Assembly (NCBI GenBank): GCA_023231265.1
Contig: JALNVT010000161.1
Coordinates: forward strand, 1-5,849
Reading direction: 5' to 3'
DNA from: Sphaerochaetaceae bacterium
GTDB taxonomy: Bacteria; Spirochaetota; Spirochaetia; Sphaerochaetales; Sphaerochaetaceae
DNA length: 5,849 nt
The stretch's first letter is position 1. Each line of letters opens with the position of its first letter. Shown in pieces: positions 1 through 5,619 of this stretch. Made by a program: the position numbers and the translations under genes. The notes beneath the pieces are model-generated. The model saw nothing but the letters and a program-made list of their open reading frames with translations. It was not told the DNA's origin and did not search any database.

Positions 1-55
1 AAAAAAAAGCTACCTCTCTTATTTGTTGGATGATTCCAACCAATAGGCAGTAGCT
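1..55 (-). terminator. Two-tier intrinsic terminator after the small ferredoxin gene
   Basis: On the minus strand, AGCTAC (55-50) pairs with GTAGCT (13-8) at the base. After an internal loop, TATT pairs with AATA, and after one mismatch GTTGGA pairs with TCCAAC around the loop ATCA. At least seven T bases follow the stem to the window edge. It begins 28 bases after the ferredoxin stop codon and should end the transcript of that gene, and of the whole operon if there is read-through. Confidence 0.85.
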
Positions 56-83
56 ACTGATGTTATTACAATAATTGTATTGA

Positions 84-332
84 CTATTTAATTACGTCTA
101 ATACTCTTGTCTTGAACATTTCATCAAAGTTCTTTTCTGTTATGCCAAGAACTATTTCATCGTCAATTCTCATGTTAACACCATCAGAATCACAATGTCC
201 TAAGCACAATGTACCTGCAATTTTAACTTTTTTTTCTAGTTTGTTCTCTTTAATAGCTTTCTCTACTAAAGCAAATATCTTCTTAGAACCTTTCACATGG
301 CATGATGAACCCAAACAAATTTCAATTGTCAT
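84..332 (-). CDS. Small thioredoxin-like [2Fe-2S] ferredoxin (NuoE/HydC-type domain)
   Basis: An 82-residue protein of the thioredoxin-like 2Fe-2S family related to the C-terminal part of NuoE and to small ferredoxins next to Fe-Fe hydrogenases in Clostridia. The cluster ligands are Cys6 and Cys11 (CLGSSC, the CxxxxC pair) and Cys43 and Cys47 (CLGHC, the CxxxC pair). It lacks the helical N-terminal part of full NuoE, so it is a stand-alone domain. AGAGGA lies about nine bases before the ATG. It is the last gene before the terminator, 153 bases after the flavoprotein gene in the same direction. The gap has only weak promoter-like sequence (TTGCTA near 396-401 and AT-rich DNA downstream), so it may be read through from the operon or have its own weak promoter. 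Its partner is unknown: it could be an electron carrier for the complex, or an unrelated gene. Confidence 0.85.
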   Translation of the reverse strand: MTIEICLGSSCHVKGSKKIFALVEKAIKENKLEKKVKIAGTLCLGHCDSDGVNMRIDDEIVLGITEKNFDEMFKTRVLDVIK

Positions 333-438
333 AATATTTTATCCTCTTTTCGCCTTTGAATTACAATTTCTAATCTTTAAATTGTTATAATAATATAGCA
401 AAAACCTTATCTACTTAATGAATTTCATATCTGCATCA

Positions 439-472
439 GATTAACTATCTGCAGTTGAGCAAATAGTTAATC
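439..472 (-). repeat. Strong inverted repeat (14-bp hairpin) just after the flavoprotein gene
   Basis: Read on the minus strand, GATTAACTATTTGC and GCAGATAGTTAATC pair over 14 positions (one T-G wobble) around a six-base loop TCAACT. It begins 13 bases after the flavoprotein stop codon. No T-run follows on either strand, so it is not a standard intrinsic terminator. It may protect the 3' end of the upstream mRNA, mark an RNA processing site, or reduce read-through into the small ferredoxin gene. Pairing is directly visible; function is unknown. Confidence 0.7.
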
Positions 473-485
473 CAATCAACGCAGC

Positions 486-2084
486 TTAAGAAACCTCTCT
501 AGCATAGTGTGGTAACAATTTAGGACTCAATGTATCTGTTGTTACACCAGCTTCTTCTCTTTCTTTTTCAAAAGAATCAATGTGTGCCAAAGTTAATTTG
601 CCAACCTTAACATCTTTTGCTTTTGCTGCTGCAGATTTACCTGCATCACGGCCAAATACAACAACGTCCAATAAAGAATTACCCATCAAACGGTTTGTAC
701 CATGGATGCCGCCTACTGCTTCACCAGCAACAAACAAGTTTTCAACGCCACTCATGCAGTTTGTATCTATGTCGATACCACCATTTTGATAATGAAGTGT
801 TGGATAAACTAAAATTGGAGTCTTTCTGATATCAATATCATATTTAGAGAACATTCTTAGCATAGCAGGAATTCTTGATTCAATTGTTCCCTCACCATTC
901 TTCAATTCAATCATTGGAGTATCAAGCCAAACGCCTTCACCAAATGGAGTTTTGATTCCACCCTTACCGTCTCTGCACTCTTTGATGATAGATGCAGCTG
1001 CAACATCACGAGTTTCAAGTGGGTGCATGAATACCTCTCCATCTTTATTTACAAGTTTTGCACCTAAAGATCTAACTTTTTCAGTTACAAGAGCTCCGTA
1101 AATCTGCTGTGGATAAGCTGTTCCTGTTGGGTGATATTGCAATGTTTCAGGGTACAATAGTTTGGCACCAACTCTGTAAGCTAGAACAAGACCGTCTGCT
1201 GTTGCACCATAATGGTTTGTAGTTGGGAATCCTTGATAATGAATTCTACCAGCACCACCTGTTGCAATTATAACTGTCTTAGCACGAGCAACACATAGCT
1301 CTTTGGTTTCCATATTCATCAATACAGCACCAGCTGCTTTGCCTTCATCATCTAAGATAATTTCAACAGCTGCTGAGAAATCTACTACTTCAATGCCTTC
1401 ACATTGTACTTCATCACGAAGAGTTCTCATGATTTCTGCACCAGAATAGTCTTTAGCAGCGTGCATTCTCTTACGAGATGTACCACCACCATGAGTTGTC
1501 AACATTGATCCATCTTCTGCTTTATCAAATTCAACGCCCAAACCATTCAACCATTGAATTGCTTCTGGAGCTTCTGTTACTAACTTCTTCAATAGAGGTT
1601 TTTTAGCTGCAAAGTGACCACCACCAAAAGCATCTAAGAAGTGAATCTCAGGGCTATCGTTTGGTTTGTCAGCAGCTTGAATGCCACCTTCTGCCATCAT
1701 AGTATTTGCATCACCGATTCTTAGTTTTGTTGAGACCAAAACATTTGCACCAGCTCTGTGAGCTTCAATTGCTGCAGCAGAACCTGATCCACCACCACCA
1801 ATTACCAAAACATCAACATCATATTTAGGATTTGAAAGATCTACATCACTGGCTTTAATTCTACTTTTACCTTCTAAAAGTTCAGCTAGTTCTAGAGGTA
1901 CTTTCTCACCTTTATTGACACCCATTACTAAGTCTGTGAATTGAGATTCAATGTAATCTGGGTGATATTTTTTCAATACTTCATCTTTTGCATCAGCACT
2001 CATTCTTTCTGGTTCTAATGCTGCATTAGCTTTTCTTTTTGCTTCAACTTTTTTAATTGAATCAAGCATTTCCTGAGTTAACAT
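486..2084 (-). CDS. Fumarate reductase/succinate dehydrogenase-type flavoprotein (FrdA-like), non-covalent FAD predicted
   Basis: A 532-residue FAD-binding protein, counted from the ATG at 2084, probably reducing fumarate or a related unsaturated acid (or oxidising succinate). The dinucleotide-binding motif GGGGSG is at 96-101, and ATGGAGR at about 274-280 is the second FAD motif. The dicarboxylate-site residues of SdhA/FrdA are all present: His318 in HPTG, Thr334-Glu335, Arg338, catalytic Arg359 in TRDVAAAS, His431 in PTLHYQNGG and Arg465 in HGTNRLMGNSLLD. The histidine that binds FAD covalently in SdhA is Asn127 here (NTMMAEGGI), so FAD should be non-covalent, as in L-aspartate oxidase and the soluble TfrA. 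About 88 residues precede the FAD domain, and the C-terminal domain is much shorter than in E. coli FrdA (602 residues). No membrane anchor gene is nearby. L-aspartate oxidase is less likely because an iron-sulfur subunit is co-encoded. Substrate is inferred. Confidence 0.87.
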   Translation of the reverse strand: MLTQEMLDSIKKVEAKRKANAALEPERMSADAKDEVLKKYHPDYIESQFTDLVMGVNKGEKVPLELAELLEGKSRIKASDVDLSNPKYDVDVLVIGGGGSGSAAAIEAHRAGANVLVSTKLRIGDANTMMAEGGIQAADKPNDSPEIHFLDAFGGGHFAAKKPLLKKLVTEAPEAIQWLNGLGVEFDKAEDGSMLTTHGGGTSRKRMHAAKDYSGAEIMRTLRDEVQCEGIEVVDFSAAVEIILDDEGKAAGAVLMNMETKELCVARAKTVIIATGGAGRIHYQGFPTTNHYGATADGLVLAYRVGAKLLYPETLQYHPTGTAYPQQIYGALVTEKVRSLGAKLVNKDGEVFMHPLETRDVAAASIIKECRDGKGGIKTPFGEGVWLDTPMIELKNGEGTIESRIPAMLRMFSKYDIDIRKTPILVYPTLHYQNGGIDIDTNCMSGVENLFVAGEAVGGIHGTNRLMGNSLLDVVVFGRDAGKSAAAKAKDVKVGKLTLAHIDSFEKEREEAGVTTDTLSPKLLPHYAREVS

Positions 2085-2090
2085 TGTACT

Positions 2091-2096
2091 CTCCTT
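2091..2096 (-). promoter_or_regulatory. Ribosome binding site deciding the start of the flavoprotein gene
   Basis: AAGGAG, six bases before the ATG at 2084-2082 and overlapping the stop codon of the upstream iron-sulfur subunit gene. The frame also stays open to a TTG at 2105, seven codons earlier, but that TTG would lie upstream of this site and within the previous gene. The ATG is therefore the likely start, and the arrangement suggests translational coupling. Confidence 0.85.
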
Positions 2097-2775
2097 ATTT
2101 TTCAATATCTCTTTGGTTATAAAGTTTTTTTACTTCATCAACTGGTTTGTTCATAAGGCTTGAAATTAAGTCTTCAAATGTTCCGTTCTGTATTTCTTGA
2201 ACACGTTCTTTTAATTCAGCACTTTCTGGAGCAATGTATTTACCATTGATTCTACGAGCAAGTAGAGCAACTTGTGGATGAGATATTCCAGCAGGACATC
2301 TTGATGAACAAATTCCACACATTACACAGTCAAATGATTCTTCAGCACATTTTTCAAATTCACCTCTCTGAGCATAAGCAATGTATTGCATTACATTTAT
2401 GCCTTGAGGACAAGCTTTTGTACAAGCATTACAGCCAACACAACTGTAAATTTCAGGATACAACTGCATCATGATCTGTTGGCTAGGTGTAACTTCTTCA
2501 ATATCGTAAACCTTTTTAACTAGAGGGAAGAAAGGAAGAGTTGCAATGTACATATCCTCTTCAACTTTAGTTTGACAAGCCAAACATGTTTTTAATTCTT
2601 GATCTCCCTTGATACGGTAGATAGTTGCACATGCACCACAGAATCCATTACGACAACCAACACCCCTAACTAATTCATAACCAGCATATTCCATTGCAGT
2701 CATAATTGTTAATTCTTCTGGTACTTCATATTGTTTACCCATTAAATAGATATGGACCATTCCATTTTTACTCAT
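2095..2775 (-). CDS. FrdB-like iron-sulfur subunit: 2Fe-2S domain plus HdrC-like 2x4Fe-4S domain
   Basis: A 226-residue protein that probably carries electrons to the flavoprotein encoded next. Residues 1 to about 85 form a plant-type 2Fe-2S domain with Cys41, Cys46, Cys49 and Cys64 (GCRNGFCGAC, then C14 residues on); Cys67 is extra. Residues 105-175 hold two full 4Fe-4S motifs, Cys112, 115, 118, 122 (CVGCNACTKACP) and Cys150, 153, 156, 160 (CVMCGICSSRCP). A true FrdB/SdhB has a 3Fe-4S cluster as its last centre; here both motifs are complete CxxCxxCxxxCP, and the spacing with YAQRGEFEK between them is like HdrC. It lacks the CCG domain found at the C-terminus of thiol:fumarate reductase TfrB. 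The start has AAGGAG eight bases upstream, and the gene lies 18 bases after flxA. Its stop codon overlaps the ribosome binding site of the next gene. The role as partner of the flavoprotein is inferred from adjacency and domains. Confidence 0.82.
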   Translation of the reverse strand: MSKNGMVHIYLMGKQYEVPEELTIMTAMEYAGYELVRGVGCRNGFCGACATIYRIKGDQELKTCLACQTKVEEDMYIATLPFFPLVKKVYDIEEVTPSQQIMMQLYPEIYSCVGCNACTKACPQGINVMQYIAYAQRGEFEKCAEESFDCVMCGICSSRCPAGISHPQVALLARRINGKYIAPESAELKERVQEIQNGTFEDLISSLMNKPVDEVKKLYNQRDIEK

Positions 2776-2793
2776 TTTAAAGGCTCCTTAATT

Positions 2794-3615
2794 TTAATAT
2801 TCGTTAGGCAATTGGCCTAGTTCATCGAAACGGAATACAGGTCCGTCTTTACATACATATTTATCACCGATATTACAACGGCCACATTTACCAATACCAC
2901 ATTTCATTCTCATTTCCATTGTGGTCCAAACCTGTGTGTCCTTGAATCCCAATTCTTTCAATCCTTGAAGAGTGAATTTGATCATAATTGGAGGTCCACA
3001 AACTACAACTGTGTAGCTTAGATCTGGATTAAGTTCTTTTACATATGTTGGAACAAAACCTACATGACCATCCCAACCTTCTTGTTCTCTATCAATGGTA
3101 AGATTTACTTGACAGTTCTCTTTCTTTCCCATTTCAAGAAGTTTTTCATAATCAACCAAATCATCTTTTGAACGTGAACCATAAATTACGTTGATCTTTC
3201 CGTAATCATCTGGTTTGTCCAAACAGTAGTCAATTACTGAGAATAAAGGAGCAAGACCAATACCACCTGCTATGAACAGGAGATTTTTGCCTTTGAAGTC
3301 TTCTTCTACAGGGAAAGGTTTACCATAAGGTCCTCTAACTGCAATCTGCTGACCAACTTCTGCTTCGTGCAACCAACCTGTTAGTTTACCAGCCTTTTTG
3401 ATGCTAAATTCAGTGTAATCTTTGGTAGGAGATGATGTAATTGAAATCATAGCCTCACCAATTCCAGGAACTGAAATCATAGCACATTGACCAGGTTTGC
3501 TTGAAAATAATTTCTTACCATCAAGTCCCATCACTCTGAATGTTTTTACATCAGGAGTCTCTCTGGTTATATCTGTAATTACTCCAACACAAGGCATTAA
3601 TTCTTCTTTTATCAT
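2794..3615 (-). CDS. flxA: FlxA-type FAD/NAD(P)-binding oxidoreductase subunit with C-terminal 2Fe-2S site
   Basis: A 273-residue protein of the ferredoxin-NADP reductase superfamily, related to AsrB, HydG of sulfhydrogenase and PyrK. The FAD-binding barrel spans about residues 8-105, with SITSSP (58-63) at the usual flavin-binding position and RGPYGKPF after it. The NAD(P)-binding domain follows: FIAGGIGLAPL (114-124) and VVCGPPIM (204-211). The C-terminal tail has the 2Fe-2S pattern of dihydroorotate dehydrogenase electron-transfer subunits: Cys239, Cys244, Cys247 and Cys255. It probably oxidises NADH or NADPH and passes electrons to FlxB and FlxC; cofactor preference cannot be read from the sequence. 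It starts one base after the flxB stop, with a G-rich GGGGGAT upstream as ribosome binding site. Met7 is a possible alternative start but has a weaker site. Length matches the family. Confidence 0.9.
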   Translation of the reverse strand: MIKEELMPCVGVITDITRETPDVKTFRVMGLDGKKLFSSKPGQCAMISVPGIGEAMISITSSPTKDYTEFSIKKAGKLTGWLHEAEVGQQIAVRGPYGKPFPVEEDFKGKNLLFIAGGIGLAPLFSVIDYCLDKPDDYGKINVIYGSRSKDDLVDYEKLLEMGKKENCQVNLTIDREQEGWDGHVGFVPTYVKELNPDLSYTVVVCGPPIMIKFTLQGLKELGFKDTQVWTTMEMRMKCGIGKCGRCNIGDKYVCKDGPVFRFDELGQLPNEY

Positions 3616-3616
3616 G

Positions 3617-4642
3617 TTAATTATCCCCCATAGTTTTAATTACTTTTACAATATTCATTGATACAGGACAACTAACCAAACAACGACCACAACCAACACA
3701 GCCATACATGCCTTCGTTCTTAATTGGATAATAAACAAGTTTGTGCATGAATCTCTGTCTGAATCTTTCAGTTTGAGTCAAACGTGGGTTTGCAGCAGCC
3801 ATTTTTGTAAAATTGGAATACATGCAGCTATCCCAAACTCTATAACGTTTGGTTTTGCCCTCACTTACTTTGTAGTCTTTAACATCAAAACATTGGCAAG
3901 TTGGACATACATAAGTACAAGTACCACAACCAAGACATGCTTCTGATAGATCTTTCCATTCTGGTCTGTCGAATAACTCTGTAAGTTTTTCTTCTGTTGC
4001 AAATCCATCAAGATTTAATTTAACAAATGGAAGTTTCTCAATTTTATTTAAAGTCTCTTCCTTCTGTTTTCTAACAGGAGCATCATCTGCCTCTGTGAAG
4101 CATTCTTTGAATTCTTCTACAAAAGCATCACCTTTTTCAGTGATTGGATCAAAATAGTATGTATCATCTACATGCCAAGCTTGAATATCACCATTAGGAC
4201 TTGTTGCATCAATATCAAATAAAGCACAGAAACAAGTTGCAGCAGGTTTTGAACATGCCATTGAAATAACAAGACCATGGTCTCTTCTGTTTTTGTAATA
4301 TGAATCTACAGGATCTGCTAGAAATACATTATCAAGAACATCAAAACTTCTAACATCACAAGCTCTTACTCCAAAAATAACAAAATCATTGCAGTCTTTT
4401 CTTGTATCAATTACTTCAACTTTCTTATCATTCATCTCTATATCATATAGGTTTTCTGATTTTGCAAAGAAGAAATTTTTAGCACTTCTTGTTGTTCTTA
4501 ATGCTGTTGAATATTTATCACCTTCAGCCCATCTTTTGAACTCTGATTTACCGGTGTTCTGTTCTACAGGAAGATACAATTCTCTTTTCTTCTCTATCAG
4601 AGCAAAGAAAGCATCTAATTGATTTTCTTTAAGTGTTAGCAT
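3617..4642 (-). CDS. flxB: FlxB-type (AsrA/HydB-like) 4Fe-4S dicluster protein
   Basis: A 341-residue protein of the family that includes anaerobic sulfite reductase subunit A and sulfhydrogenase beta subunit. Seen in the sequence: GVRACD at 91-96, a cysteine group C130-C137-C139 (ending TCFC), then two 4Fe-4S motifs at Cys236, 239, 242, 246 (CLGCGTCTYVCP) and Cys315, 318, 321, 325 (CVGCGRCLVSCP). Two more cysteines, 249 and 251, follow the first motif, as in the upstream FlxC. In this family the protein wires electrons between a FlxA/HydG/AsrB-type NAD(P)H-flavin subunit and its partner enzyme. The ATG overlaps the previous stop by one base, and AGAGGAG lies seven bases upstream. The next gene, encoding the flavin subunit, starts one base after its stop, which fits the usual pairing. 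An AsrA role is unlikely because no siroheme sulfite reductase (AsrC) follows. Confidence 0.85.
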   Translation of the reverse strand: MLTLKENQLDAFFALIEKKRELYLPVEQNTGKSEFKRWAEGDKYSTALRTTRSAKNFFFAKSENLYDIEMNDKKVEVIDTRKDCNDFVIFGVRACDVRSFDVLDNVFLADPVDSYYKNRRDHGLVISMACSKPAATCFCALFDIDATSPNGDIQAWHVDDTYYFDPITEKGDAFVEEFKECFTEADDAPVRKQKEETLNKIEKLPFVKLNLDGFATEEKLTELFDRPEWKDLSEACLGCGTCTYVCPTCQCFDVKDYKVSEGKTKRYRVWDSCMYSNFTKMAAANPRLTQTERFRQRFMHKLVYYPIKNEGMYGCVGCGRCLVSCPVSMNIVKVIKTMGDN

Positions 4643-5619
4643 TAGTTATCTCCTCTTGATTTAACAATAGAAGGCTCTACATCAACTTGATTGAACATTG
4701 TTAATGGAGCTATTGAATCAACATCATCACCAGCTTGATAATCACCATAGAATTCATCAATATCACTGATTATTTTTCTATTTAATAGGTGAAGTGGAAT
4801 GTGTTCAGGACATACTCTTGAACATTCTCCACAATCAGTACAGCGACCAGCAACGTGGAAAGCACGAATTATATGGAATTGATTCTCTTCAAAGTCATTG
4901 GATGCAACTTTCTGTTCAACTCCAGACTCTTCGTTATCAAATACACAATGTTCACAAGTACAAGCAGGACAGACATCTCTACATGCATTACAACGAATAC
5001 ATCTTGAGAGCTCTCCTCTCCAGAATTCATATCTCTCTTCAGGTTTCATTGCTTCAATTTTAGCTACTTCATCAAAACGATGAGAGTTCAAAACCTCACC
5101 TTCATCTCCAAAGAGCTCATCATAAACTACATGCTTGCGGCTCTTGCAGTTCACACATTTTTGAAGGATAACTTCTGATTTAGCAATTGTTTTTTCCTCG
5201 CCCTCAGTAGTAGTAACAGTAACTGTTGTACCATCACTTTTCATTTTGATTATATCTTCACCTAAAATTGTTTTAACTTTATCAAAGTCAACTTTTTCAT
5301 CACAAGGTACACCAATTATGTAAACTCTCTCACGATCAAACTTGTGCTCTTTCAACAGTTGATTGAAACTATATGTATCACAAGACTTCAGAAATACAAG
5401 GACCTTGCCTTCTTCTTTTCTCAATGTTTTGATCAAATATTTTGAAAGATTTGCTGCTGAGAAGTCATTATATATGCAGTTTTTTTCTAAATCTTCTGCA
5501 GTTCTGAACTTACTTGGGGTCAAATCATAATCAAAATCACCCACTCTCCAGCCAAGTACCAATGATACCTCACCAGATTTAAGTAATTCTGCAGCTCTTT
5601 TCATTATTTCTGTTGACAT
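4642..5619 (-). CDS. flxC: FlxC-type 4Fe-4S dicluster electron-transfer protein
   Basis: A 325-residue soluble protein likely to relay electrons between the flavin subunit (FlxA) and FlxD/HdrA. It has two classical 4Fe-4S ferredoxin motifs: Cys207, 210, 213, 217 (CIRCNACRDVCP) and Cys260, 263, 266, 270 (CTDCGECSRVCP). Extra cysteines follow the first motif (Cys220, 222, 225), and a separate CxxC sits at Cys155/158; these could hold another cluster or a metal. The N-terminal 150 residues contain KSCDTYSF (78-85), which aligns with VRACDVRSF of the next gene product, so the two look like diverged paralogues. The ATG start is supported by GGAGG seven bases upstream. It overlaps the previous gene by 16 bases and the next by one base (TAATG). 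The letter C is assigned by position in the D-C-B-A order, mirroring the flxABCD order known from Desulfovibrio; the exact electron route is inferred. Confidence 0.82.
   Translation of the reverse strand: MSTEIMKRAAELLKSGEVSLVLGWRVGDFDYDLTPSKFRTAEDLEKNCIYNDFSAANLSKYLIKTLRKEEGKVLVFLKSCDTYSFNQLLKEHKFDRERVYIIGVPCDEKVDFDKVKTILGEDIIKMKSDGTTVTVTTTEGEEKTIAKSEVILQKCVNCKSRKHVVYDELFGDEGEVLNSHRFDEVAKIEAMKPEERYEFWRGELSRCIRCNACRDVCPACTCEHCVFDNEESGVEQKVASNDFEENQFHIIRAFHVAGRCTDCGECSRVCPEHIPLHLLNRKIISDIDEFYGDYQAGDDVDSIAPLTMFNQVDVEPSIVKSRGDN

Noticed and set aside
47..58. Palindrome CAGTAGCTACTG as a regulator binding site
   Set aside because: It is a perfect 12-base palindrome, but half of it forms the base of the terminator stem and it lies at the end of the operon, not near a promoter.
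112..390. Plus-strand open frame opposite the small ferredoxin gene
   Set aside because: It is antisense to a gene with a clear four-cysteine 2Fe-2S pattern and resembles no known protein. Other plus-strand frames (580-829, 2274-2474, 3743-3946, 4389-4622, 4794-5083) are likewise antisense to well-supported genes.
373..401. Promoter for the small ferredoxin gene (TTGCTA with an AT-rich -10)
   Set aside because: The -35-like match is only partial and no convincing -10 hexamer occurs at proper spacing; AT-rich DNA gives such matches by chance.
439..472. Intrinsic terminator after the flavoprotein gene
   Set aside because: The stem is strong, but no T-run follows on either strand, so it is listed as a hairpin of unknown function.
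486..2084. L-aspartate oxidase (NadB)
   Set aside because: The fold and non-covalent FAD would fit, but NadB works alone and is found with nadA/nadC; here an iron-sulfur subunit and a Flx module are co-encoded.
2085..2105. Longer form of the flavoprotein starting at a TTG at 2105
   Set aside because: The TTG lies inside the previous gene and upstream of a strong AAGGAG site placed six bases before the ATG at 2084, so the extra seven residues are probably not translated.
2095..2775. Thiol:fumarate reductase subunit TfrB
   Set aside because: TfrB carries a C-terminal HdrB-like CCG domain for thiol chemistry; this protein ends shortly after its second 4Fe-4S motif and has no CCG motif.
2794..4642. 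Anaerobic sulfite reductase operon asrAB
   Set aside because: FlxB and FlxA resemble AsrA and AsrB, but there is no AsrC siroheme subunit, and the neighbours are FlxC, FlxD and fumarate reductase-type genes.
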